From Thunnus maccoyii (lineage: Eukaryota > Chordata > Actinopteri > Scombriformes > Scombridae): a DNA stretch of 64,000 nt. Position 1 is the stretch's first letter. Each line of letters starts with the position of its first letter. Of the stretch, positions 48,680-60,600 are shown in pieces. The stretch covers positions 2,203,001-2,267,000 of the forward strand of contig NC_056535.1 in NCBI RefSeq assembly GCF_910596095.1. Direction: 5' to 3'. A program made the position numbers and the translations under genes. The notes under the pieces are model-generated. The model made no database searches. It had not been told where the DNA came from and saw only the letters and a list, made by a program, of their open reading frames with translations.

Positions 48680-51600
48680 ATGGCGCCCCGCTTACAGTTG
48701 GAGAAAGCGGCTTGGCGTTGGGTGGAAACTGTGAAACCAGAAGAAATCAGCCAGGAGCACATCGAGCTAGCATACCGCGTCCATCTCCCGGCCTGCAAGA
48801 GAGGAACCTGCAGGTACTATATCAACATTTCTTAAAATACCTTCGTTGTGCTAGCATATTCCAGTGAAGAATACTAGCTGCAGAAGTTAAATTTGATTTG
48901 ATTTTAAAGCTCCACAGAGAGATGCCGAGAGGTGTGTATCAAAAGTCAGATTCATTTAAGTGCTTGTGGACAAGCCCTCATAGCTTGTACAGCAACTTTA
49001 CAGACGCTGTGTGGAAGGTCATGATGATCCACTCTGCTTTTTAAATCGGCATACCACTGAATAGCTCTAACATACATCATGGTAGACAGTGGGCATCACA
49101 GAGAACTCAGTCCCACTGTTGAAATGTTACTAAACTTTATATATAAAAATGGTGGGTAGCTATGTGTGCAGAACATCATTAACCTGCCACATTTTAGATG
49201 GAGTTTGACATGGCTTTTGTTGCACGTAAGAGAGCTGCAGGTGGATGTTACTTCTGAAGTATGTAATGGAACTGTAAGGTTAATGATCATGCCTTGCTTT
49301 TGCAGGAGGAATTGCAAAGGGAATCCCAACTGTCTTGTGGGTATTGGTGAACAGGCGTGGCTTGGGGAGATTGATGAAAATGCTTTCCACAATATCGATG
49401 ACCCAAATTCAGAGCGTCGAGACAAGGTATTTCTTACATCGGCCGCTCATACTGTAAATTGTTCACTCATCTGTCTTTTTTTCTCATACTGTATCACCAG
49501 TCTGTTGTCGCTGAAATAATAAAGTCCTGGGAAGTCATCATAAGGCCAGAGATGGAAGGATTTTGAAAAAGACAGTTAACCCCTCTCTCACTCTGTCTCC
49601 CTCTACCAGAACACATTTGTTGGCCTGACCAACCTGGGTGCAACATGTTACGTCAACACATTCCTTCAAGTGTGGTTCCACAACCTTGAGCTGCGAAGGA
49701 GCCTCTATCAGTGCCACAATTCCCGAGCACAGGAACACAACATTGAGTCAGGTAAATACACTGGCAACTTCTTTATGTTAGTTCATTGTTCTGGTTTAAA
49801 TCAACATATTAGAGCCAGATTTTGTGTAGTGTTGTTGTGCATACACCTAAAGCAGTGGATATACTGCCAGCTGTTAGTATTATCTAAAGATGCACCAATC
49901 GATCAGCCACCGATCGAATTGGCTGGTTTTCAGATAATCGGCAGTGACTGGTGACTGGCCCCAGTCAGTCTCATATATCCGATTTTTTTTGCCCATCATA
50001 TTTTCCACACATAGCTGCACTATAGTTCACGTCGTGCACAGAGCTGCTGCAGTACAGACAACACGCACACAACATGACAGTACAGTCCCACACACAACGT
50101 GCATGTTACACACACAGCCACAGACAGTACAGCCCCACACACAACATGCATGTTACACACACAGCCACAGACAGTACAGCCCCACACACAACATGCATGT
50201 TACACACACAGCCACAGACAGTACAGCCCCACACACAACGTGCATGTTACACACACAGCCACAGACAGTACAGCCCCACACACAACATGCATGTTACACA
50301 CACAGCCACAGACAGTACAGCCCCACACACAACATGCATGTTACACACACAGCCACAGACAGTACAGCCCCACACACAACATGCATGTTACACACACAGC
50401 CACAGACAGTACAGTCCCACACACAACGTACATGTTACACACACAGCCACAGACAGTACAGTCCCACACACAACGTGCATGTTACACACACAGCCACAGA
50501 CAATACAGCCCCACACACAACGTGCATGTTACACACACAGCCACAGACAGTACAGCCCCACACACAACGTGCATGTTACACACACAGCCACAGACAATAC
50601 AGCCCCACACACAACATGCATGTTACACACACAGCGTGACAGCCACACACACACACACACACACACAACATGCATGTCGTGCCCACAGTGCACGGACAGT
50701 GTAGCCCACACACACAACATGCACATCATACACACAGCGTGACAGCCACCACCACACACACACACACACATACACACAACATGCACGTTGTGCACACAGC
50801 GGCAGCTGTGGCACAGACAGTACAGTCACACACACACACACCATGTCGTTGGTGTGGAAATTCTTCAGTGTGAGTGAAGAAGACACAAAGCTCGCAATTT
50901 GTAATACCTGCAAGTCCAAAATAATAAGAAAGAAACTCTTTCTTTTTTAAAGTTTTGAGTGGATTCTAGTTGGGATTCAGTACATTTTAATTTTGGATGT
51001 TGCTGTTTGTTTGTTTTTCCTGTTTTTGGTGAGATGTCTTTATAAGCCCTTCTCTGTTATTTAAAATCCCATCAGCACAGTCCTGTTTTACTCTTTATAT
51101 GTATTGTTTTTGAGTGTGTTTATGTGTCTTATTTGTACAAATAAATAAATAAACTAAACTAAACTTTAGACTCATCTAGAATAGAATAACATTACCCAAA
51201 TAAATTTGACAAAACTGAAGGCCCACTTACATGTTGGCTAGTGTTTGAGAGTGTGTGACTGAGGCTAGCGTGACACTGCAAACTCATACTTAAACTGCTC
51301 TGTAGGTTGGTCCTTTTTTCACTTTTCATCCTCTCTAACAAACTTGTCTATCTATTTCAGATTATGAGCCTCAGTCCATCTGTGAGCATCTTCAGTATCT
51401 GTTTGCCCTCCTGCAGAACAGCAACAGAAAATACATCGACCCTTCAGGGTTGGTCAAAGCACTGGGCTTGGACACAGGACAGCAACAGGTGAATCAGAAT
51501 TTAGTCTCTTAACAACTAGATGATTCATTTTCTGCTGGTGAATAATCAGTTGTTTCAGCATTGCACAGGATTAATAACTTACTACACAGATAAGAGAGTG

Positions 51601-54600
51601 CAGACATGTTTATGAGTGGTTATGTTGTGGTAGCTTGGTTTCTTCACAGAGCATTGAATTCAGACCTCTCTCTTTCAGGATGCCCAGGAGTTTTCAAAGC
51701 TCTTCTTGTCTCTGTTGGAGGACACGCTGTCTAAGCAGAAGAACCCCAGCCTGCAAAATGTCATCCAGCAGCAGTTCTGTGGACAGTTCTCCTACGTAAC
51801 TGTGTAAGGAAAGTCAGAGCTCAAACCTGACACTAGTTAATTATACTTAATAAGTGCTGTCCATCAGCACTCTTGTTGTTCAGCAACAGTTCATTTTGAT
51901 ACTTCAGCACCCACAGGCCAAACCAAGCTGAAATGTATTCACATTTATAAACAAAAATGGCAGCACAGTAAGTGTTCAGTATTTTGAAGTATGAGGACAT
52001 TTATAATTAACTTTGTTAATGGAAGAGGGAAGAGAAGAAGGAAGTGTAGTAGATAAACAGGAGATAAAAGGATCTATCACTGTCTGTATTCTTGCCAAGT
52101 TTTTTTTTTTTTTAGTGACATCCCACCAACTGTATGAGAACTTTAACGCTCAGAGCAGATGTCAACATCTGCTGCAGACACAAAATGTTTGGGCTTTATG
52201 TGAGTGATGTATCAGGTCTTGGTTTGGTTGTTTTCTAGCTGTAACCAGTGTGGACGATCCTCTGCACTGCCGTCCAGATTCTACGAGCTGGAGCTGAACA
52301 TCCAGGGCCACAAGAACCTCACAGAGTGTGTCACAGAGTTCCTGAAGGTAACATTCATCCCCTGCCACATTGTGTTTACATCCACAGCAGTCAATCATAT
52401 TTAGGATATGAGCACCACTTTATTCACTAGATATGATATGTTAGAATGATAAACCTGTCCAGTTTGAATTTGAATGTCTTTTTTTTTGTGAACATTATAG
52501 TAAGCTGTTTGCCTCCATCTTGCAGGAGGAGAAGCTGGATGGGGACAACCGTTATTTCTGTGAGAGCTGTCAGAGTAAACAGAGCGCCACCCGGAGGATC
52601 AAACTGCACAGTCTCCCTCCTACCCTCAACCTGCAACTCATGCGCTTTGTCTTTGATAGGTCAGCCACTGCTCTGCACTGCACTGTGTGAAAAAAATCCA
52701 GACAGTATTGATAGAATAGAATAATCAAATTTAAAAACAGCAAGTTCAAGATTGGATCAAATGCCTGCTGGTGAAGTCCAAAGTTTGACTGAAGGTTTGT
52801 ATCTTCTCTAGACAAACAGGCCACAAGAAGAAGCTCAACACTTTCATCAGTTTTCCAGAGCAGCTGGACATGGGGCCTTTTTTGGAAGGGAAACAAGGTA
52901 TTAGCAGTATGAATCTGTATGAGACACACACACACACACACACACACTTTGTACATGATATGTTGCCAGTGCTAGGTCAGTGAACGGTGGCATGTTTCAG
53001 CTTGTGCATCCTTTTCTACTGTCTTAAGAAAAATTCACTTAAACTACATCATGTCCCCATTTTTTTGTTGATGACTGGCGATATGTTGAAAAGTAAACAT
53101 GTTTTATTTGAGTGTGTGTGTGTGTGTGTGTGTGTGTTTCTCCAGACCACAAGTGTGTTTATGAACTGAGTGCAGTGCTGATCCATCGGGGCATCAGCGC
53201 CTACTCAGGACACTACATCGCTCATGTGAAAGACGCTCGTACCAGTGACTGGTACAAGTTCAATGATGAGGAGATTGAGAAGATGGAAGGCAAGAAGCTG
53301 CAGCTGGGCATTGAAGAGGACATTGGTGAGTAGTATTAACGGACACTGTACAGTCCCCACTTCCTGAAATCCACAGATACCTTGTGTACTGTTATGTTAT
53401 TATTCTGTTTGCAGAGAGACAGCCCAACATGAAAAGACTGAAATGAGTGTACTGCTTTCAATTTATGGCCCAGCAGACATACTACAGATGATTCAATCAA
53501 GACACTAAGGGGGTGTTTTGGGTGTACAGATTGGTCTAGATTCCATGCACTAGAGCTTGATGAGGCTACTGTTACCAAAACCAATCACATGACATTCTGT
53601 GTTGACAGTGTGATAGCCAAGAAGGATGTCGTCGTCTATCCTAATAATAAACCCTATATTACAAAAGACTGCATAAACAGGAAAAAGCAAGTCTTCAGAG
53701 ATAAAGACAGGACTGTCAGTAGTCCACTCCAGAACTTAAACAACTCCTTACAAATGCAAAGGAACAACACAGACAAACAATGGAACAGAGCTTTCAAACT
53801 TCAAACACTAAACTTTGGGACACAATGAAATCAGTAACTGGAAAAAAAAAAAAAATCACCTTGGATGAAGCTGGTAATTTTGGATGAGTGTGACAATATG
53901 TTACAGTCTCTGTCAGACACTGATGCCACCTGCTGGCTGGAAGTGGACCCACCTAATGTTCATCTTCTTTTTCAATAGGGTTGAAAAGAAGCTGAACTCT
54001 AATATGTAAATCTTACTGCAATACAGCAATGTGCAATAAATAAACAAGCACTTTTGCACTTAAATTCTTTTTAAGCCATTGTGTTGTCAATGTCAAATGT
54101 CCTTTTATGTTTTTAAGATATTTTGATGTGAAGCTACTTTCTAGCATTGTGTCAAATACTTGTCATGTATTTGTGACGTGTGATTTTATGTGACACAACA
54201 GACCTTAGCACTGTGCCCAAGACAAATTTCCCCTCAGGGACAATAAGGTTTACTCTACTCTATAAGCTTTGTCTGTAAATGTATACACTTACTCAAAGTT
54301 GTTAATCTTCCTTCCTGGTCCCTAGCTGAGACAGTGAAGTCCCAGACAAGAAAGCCCAAGTGCAGTAAAGGCTACCACTGCTCCAGAAATGCCTACATGC
54401 TGGTGTATAAGCTCCAGGAAGAGGAGAGCTCAGATCCCTCCAGGACCATAGTCGAGGTGCCAGGTGAGTAGTAGTAGTAGTTGTTATTCCTCGACCCAAA
54501 CAAAGACTTTAGCCAGACAAGGAACCGGCGATCATTAGCGGTTTCTATCTTTGTTTGCACCATGGAATGAACATTTTAATCATAATAAAATAAAACCTGC

Positions 54601-57600
54601 AGCCTGATCTATGTCTGTCAGCTTGTCTGATGGTTTCTTTTACCTCTGTCCTGTCTCACAGCCTTCCTTCAGAGGTTGGTGGACCAAGACAACCATAAAT
54701 TTGAGGAGTGGTGTAGTGAAATGGCCGACATGAGGAAACAGAGTGTGGATAAGGGCAAGGCCAAGCATGAGGAGGTGAAGGAGCTCTACGAGCTTTTACC
54801 TGCAAGAGACGGTCGGTACATTCCACATTCACCCACAATCCCCCTTGATAGAAACGTTAAAGAGAGTTTACTTGTATGTTGTGACTTCCAGTTCAAAACA
54901 CACTAGAATTACAGACAGCTTAGTACAGAGACAGTCAAAGTAATGGAGGAGGGGTATTTTACAACAGCTCCCTTGTCTGTAGTAAAACTGCTAATGCACC
55001 ACATCACTGTGTTGATGTACAGAGAGCCAGATCTTATCACAGATGATGTAATGGAATTATTGAATCAAGATCAGAGCTTACGTGTTTCTTCATGTGGGAT
55101 GTTTTTCCTCTGTGCTTCCTCCTCAGGTGAGCCATATGAGTTTATACCCCTGGACTGGTTGAAGAAGTGGCTGGACGACTCCACTGCCACTAAGGAAATT
55201 GACAACTCCTTCTTCCTGTGTTCTCATGGCAAACTGCATCCAGACAAGGTGGGAGAGTCCAAGAGGGTTTCCCTGCAAGCTGGTCAGCTCCTATATGAGC
55301 GATATGGTGGAGGTCCGAGACTGGATGGTAAGACAAGCAGAGGGTCTGATCTCTGGTCAAATCTTTGGCTTCTGTAATACTGATAAAGTATCAGTATCTG
55401 ATCAAGAAATCAAATATGTAGTGTAGTGTCCATTTATTATTATCATAGTATTATTGTGTGTAAAGTTTGTTGATGTAAAATTCTTGACTGTAATTTATCA
55501 GATCACTAACATCACAAGCTCAAAGTGAAAAAATAGCTGTTAGCTTGGATATACTTGTGCCAAAGGGACATTCTGTTATTTTAGGAAATACCATTTTTTG
55601 CAGTCAGATGAGAAATTGTGTCCTGGACATTAGGATGGCACAATTAATTGAAATAAGATCATGATCTTGATTCAGGCCTCTGCAATCTATTTATGTTTTC
55701 AAGTGCATTAAAACAAACGCACCTAGAAATATCCCTAAACTGTATCAACAAATGATAAGTGTGAGTTTTTCCACGTGACAAACTGTGAGCAGGAAGAGGA
55801 GGCAGGACGTAGATGTATATAAATGTAATGTGTGTCAGAGACTGAGAAGTAAAATGCAGTGAAAGAAAAAGCCTCTTGGGAACAACAAAGTGTTGAAGTT
55901 GTAAAAAACCAGCGATGGTGAGGAAGAGCAAAGAACATTTTTGAACCCCCAGTTCTGATAAAAATGCAGTGTTTGCACTGTAAAAAGTTGGGCAGTCTGC
56001 TGTGTGGAAACGATGCAGCTCTGGTCACCATAACAAAACAAGGGATTAGTGCTTTGCTAGACAAACACTACACAGTGACATCCCACAACTGCTTTTCATG
56101 TGGTGCCTCCTGCTCTAATGTTACATTAAAGTGAAGTTTCAAGCCACAGTAAAGGCAGAAATGGGAAAAATGCATCATTTTGATGCCACAGCATAAAACT
56201 GAACTATGGAATCATACATGAGCCTGACGGGCTGATTTGAATGACTTCATTATGAATGGTCTACAGACTGTGAGAATCCTTGAAGATCACACCAGACTGA
56301 AGCAGGCTCATAATACCTGCTGGACATTGGAGGTGGTAGAAATTGTTTGCATAAAAGTGGATCAAACACTGTCAACACAGTCTCCTTTTTTAAGTGGACA
56401 AGGCCTTCGTCAACTGTCTGTTAGTTACAATTCTTGGATCGTTTTTTAAATACACACAGGAAAATATTTTTTAAAAGTGCTCCAAACAATAGAAACACAT
56501 GGATTTTTCTTGAATTTAATCAAGAGTTTAAGGGTTAGGGTGAAAAAAATCAGTGTGCCCTTTGCTAGTAGCTAAAGATCATATTGCTTGGACTGTCTTC
56601 ATGAAGACAGTATGATGTGTAATACATGTATTTTTTGTTAAAAACCCGATGTCCCTAAGTATTGTGGAAGAAAATCTGATCTCATTTCTGAGTGGAAAAG
56701 AATTGTGATCCTCAGTTTGACCAGAATTGTACAACCCTACTGGACCCTACTGGACACACATCTCTGCCTAGAAATGTCTCAGATGCTAACTGCTCCTAAA
56801 ACCACAACGTTGGTCTTCTATGTTTTACCACTGTTGTGTTTTTGTCCAGGCTCTTCTCTGTGTCGAGAGTGTGTTGGCCAGCGATGCAGGGTGCTGCGGC
56901 TGAAGAACCAGCTCAATGAGGACTACAAGGAGGTCTCCAATCTGGTCAAACGCACACTCAGGTAAACAAACTCGTGTCAATGGACTAAGTTCAAGATTAG
57001 ATCAAATGATATTTTAATGATTCATTTCCCTTCCGTCATGTTTTTGGAGCCTGACAAGACTTTTCTATGATGCAGCAGAGAATATTGGTTTCTAAATATG
57101 AACAAATTGTATTAGGGGTATTTTGGGACCAATCCAAGTTCTCCATAATAGAAAACCTAAGTCCTCAAGGGGGCTTACAGAATTGCTGTCAGTACTTATC
57201 ACTGTGTGTGTGCATGTGTCTGTCTCAGTGGTGAGGGCTACTGGGTGGGCAAAGCATCTCTGCGAAGCTGGAGGCAGTTGGCTTTGGAACAGCTGGAGGA
57301 AGATGAACACGAAAGTAAACACAGTAATGGCCAGACCAATGGACAGGGACCACACACCAACAACTGCAAAGGTTGGAAGAATGGATGTCATTTTGTTTCA
57401 CCTGTTTAGTCTTTTATTTATGGTGGCTCTATATTTAATGATCATTACAATAATTCAATTCATTGATTAACAAAAGGCCATTATAAACTGTCATAGGCTG
57501 GTATAGGCTGTAGAACAACATCATTTCAACTGGAAGTCAGTGTGGTAATGGTGATCTGCACATAAATGCTGCACTTGTGGAAAGCTAGTTTATGTGGATT

Positions 57601-60600
57601 AAGGGATCACCAAAGTTGGTAGGCGTCATCCTCTGGGAACCATGAATGTCTCCAAACCAAGTTTCATGGCTTGTAGATATTGAAATATTTCACTAGATAA
57701 ATGAAAACTTTGACCTGCTGGTGGCGCTACAGTAAATGTCAGAGGATCATCAAAGTCGGGAGGATGACAAATGCACAAAGTGTGTTTTTAGGTGTAAAAT
57801 ATGTCATATTATTAAGGGCATGGTTGATTCACATCATGCCCCACTGCATGTTTGTTTGGTGTCTGTGTTTGAGCATAAACATTCTTTGGTTTGATTAGAG
57901 TTCGGCCCAGAGCTCTCAGAGGGCAACGAGGAGGAGATGAAGACTTTCAATGAGGATATTGTCTGCAGTCACGGTAATTTTCCACATGGCATTTAGAATG
58001 ACATTGTGCAATTCAAACAATAAATAGTTTCCATTGCACTCATACTTGAATCTCATGTCTTTGAGGCCATCTAGCTGCTGTCGGTTGTTAAATGCATATG
58101 TTTGTTCTCGCTGTAGGAGGCCTGAGTATTCTGGAGACTGAACGGAAGCTGGTATCCTCTGAAGTTTGGACCAAGCTGAGGGTGTACTTCCCCAAAGCCC
58201 CAGAATTCACCCAAAACCAAGAGCAATGTCAGCAGTGCCTGGTGAGTGGACATTTACAAACCATCCAGTGTTGCACCACACGGATCCCTTACTTGGATCT
58301 TTAATTTTTCTTGTATTATTTTTCTAAAAGTATTTTCTCTAAACCTGCATGAAAATTGTTATGTAAAGGTGGAATTAGCCATCCTGCCATAGATGCCTCT
58401 TGAGTAGTAATTGATTTATAGCTCAGACTGGGATAGACAGACATTATCAGGCTGTATTCTCTTTTTTATTATATAACCCACAGTTATTGTGTTTACATTC
58501 TGTGATTCACTTTGTGATGTAGAGTGACAATGTGAAAGTTTGTCTTGTTTAATTGTTGCTGTTCAACCATGAATACCTGCAGAAATCCTGTTTGTTTTTT
58601 GATATATTAATGATCATTTTTTTCAACTTGCTGAATGTTGTCTTCACTACCAACAATCTCCAACAGCAGCATAGGAAACCCTAGCAGGCCAAGCTGACCA
58701 ATCACAGTTCTTGTAGTCCAGGTGGTATCTTCATTACCTGATTTGGAGGGGGTGCATGTTAGCTACAACAGCTGTGTATAGGTTCTGTTAATTCACTGTT
58801 ACCCCTTAACTTGGAACCGTATCAACATAACTTAAAGACCCCCTCCAATGAAAATCAAGTTTTTAACCTTGTTAACATGTCAGTGTGGTGTTTTTCATAT
58901 GCTGCAAGACATACCAGGAGCGAAATAAGCAGTCAACGCCGTGGTTGAGCATTTCCACTTTGAAACTGCAGTGTACCAAGGACAGTCTCAAAAAAATGGA
59001 TTCAGGACATCCTACATCACAAATCTAAGGAACCAGTCATTTATAATAAAAGATAATTATATGCATTATATAATTATAAGCTTCGGTGGAAGTGAGGCAG
59101 GTGACTTGTTGATAATGTTCAGAAGTTCATCAGATCTGGTTGGACTAGTTGTACTGGTCATGTTATCTGCACACTTACTCATGTTAAGAGAAGAACACTC
59201 TTTTCACCATAACCAGGAGGCAGAGAAGCTGCTGCACGCCACCTTGAATATATTTGCATACTCATAGATTCTGGAATTTTTAATGAGGGATAAGAAGTAG
59301 ATGTCATTTTAAGGATTTTAAAGAGGTAATTATACTTTTTTTGCAGAAAAACCATATCAGACACACATCATTGTTCCGAGCAGAGTATCTTTATACATCT
59401 TAATACATGTCTGGAGAGGATCTTTAAAAAAGCTTTGGTCATACAGCAAGCACAGAGTAATGAGTCATGGCATCCACAGTTGGGAAATCTGTCAAAATAG
59501 AGTGAACCATTGGGTTAGTTGTGGAATTAAAATATTTCCTCCTGTGTGTCCAGACATTAGAGCAAGAAGAAAAGGACAATGAGGCTGTCAGTAAGATGAT
59601 GGCCCTGGACCAGAAGAACCAGCTGCTCAACCTCTTCCATGAGAAGAACCGGCCAACACTCACCAAGTGGCCTCAGGTAGCTACAGAGCTGAGCACCAAA
59701 CTGTCAGTCTGCAGGACTCTTTTTTAATAATGAGTAATAAATATATTACAGTGTGGAAATGACACACTGTACTTTGATTCAGGTGAATAAATCCTCTCTG
59801 TTTTGTCTCCAGGACACAGATGTGCTTTATATTGTCCCTCTGTTTTTTGTGGATGAGTGGAGAAAATTCATCAGGTATGTTTGTTTCAGCAGTGAAATTA
59901 AATAGTGCTACTGTTTTTGTTGCCACATTGTCAGAATTAATTTTCACTGCATGCACCCAGGAAGCGGGTAAGCTTTCTATAAAAGAGCAAGTAAAGAGAT
60001 CACGTGTAATTAGTAATGACTGAAATCAATTGTCATTTTTTTGGGTTGCATTAATTTAAAGGTCATTTTCTCCCATCTGTGTGTGTATTTTGTAGGAGGC
60101 CCACTAAATCTTCTCCAGTGTCTAACGTGGGTAACAGCCTGCTACTTTGTCCCCACGGAGGCTTCATGTTCACATACGACTCCCTGATCAACGGAGATGC
60201 ACAACAGTGAGTGCTGCTTATTTAACTGACCGATATGTGCTTCTCATCCACAACAAAAATCCCTAAAACATTTCTGAGAAACTGTGTTTCCATTAGAATT
60301 ATATTTGTGACATGATGGGGAAAAAGCTTTTGGAGCAGCAATTAAAGCCCACTCTCCATAACAAACAACAGTGTATCACCACATACGGTTTCAGTCATAC
60401 TGACAACATGTTTGTCTTCCATCCTACAAAGATATTAATGGATGAACATGGCTTCCCAGATAAGGCATTTTTGAGTGTAAAAATTAAAAAAATATAAAAA
60501 CATTGGAATTGAACAAAAATATTTTACAGGCCCTGGTTTTGGGATACAAACATCATGTAGACAAACTTTGAACAAAGTCTGAGATGATGCCACAACCACT

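Larger units (their letters stand above)
49885..50990 (+). mobile_element. decayed hAT transposon in usp48 intron 3
   Basis: The left end TAAAGATGCACCAATCGATC, with repeated CGAT/GGC words to about 49990, matches a terminus I know from hAT elements of fish. After a minisatellite (50081-50634 and related CA-rich sequence to 50840) an ATG at 50843 opens a BED-zinc-finger-like frame, the N-terminus of hAT transposases. No matching right terminus was found before exon 4, and the rest of the transposase is missing, so the copy is truncated. It is in sense orientation to usp48. Confidence 0.65.

Noticed and set aside
50081..50634. CRISPR-like regular array
   Set aside because: The units are contiguous and nearly identical with no unique spacers, and the DNA is from a vertebrate nucleus.
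49944..50742. Long open frames of 201-231 codons rich in His, Thr and Gln
   Set aside because: They are three frames of the same 47-bp minisatellite with no stop in the unit. There is no conserved domain and they lie in an intron.
54816..54821. GTACAT as donor of usp48 exon 11
   Set aside because: Joining it to exon 12 creates an in-frame TGA at once. The donor at 54812 restores the conserved EPYEF reading.
58941..59267. 108-codon frame in usp48 intron 16
   Set aside because: It coincides with a dispersed repeat and has no known motif.
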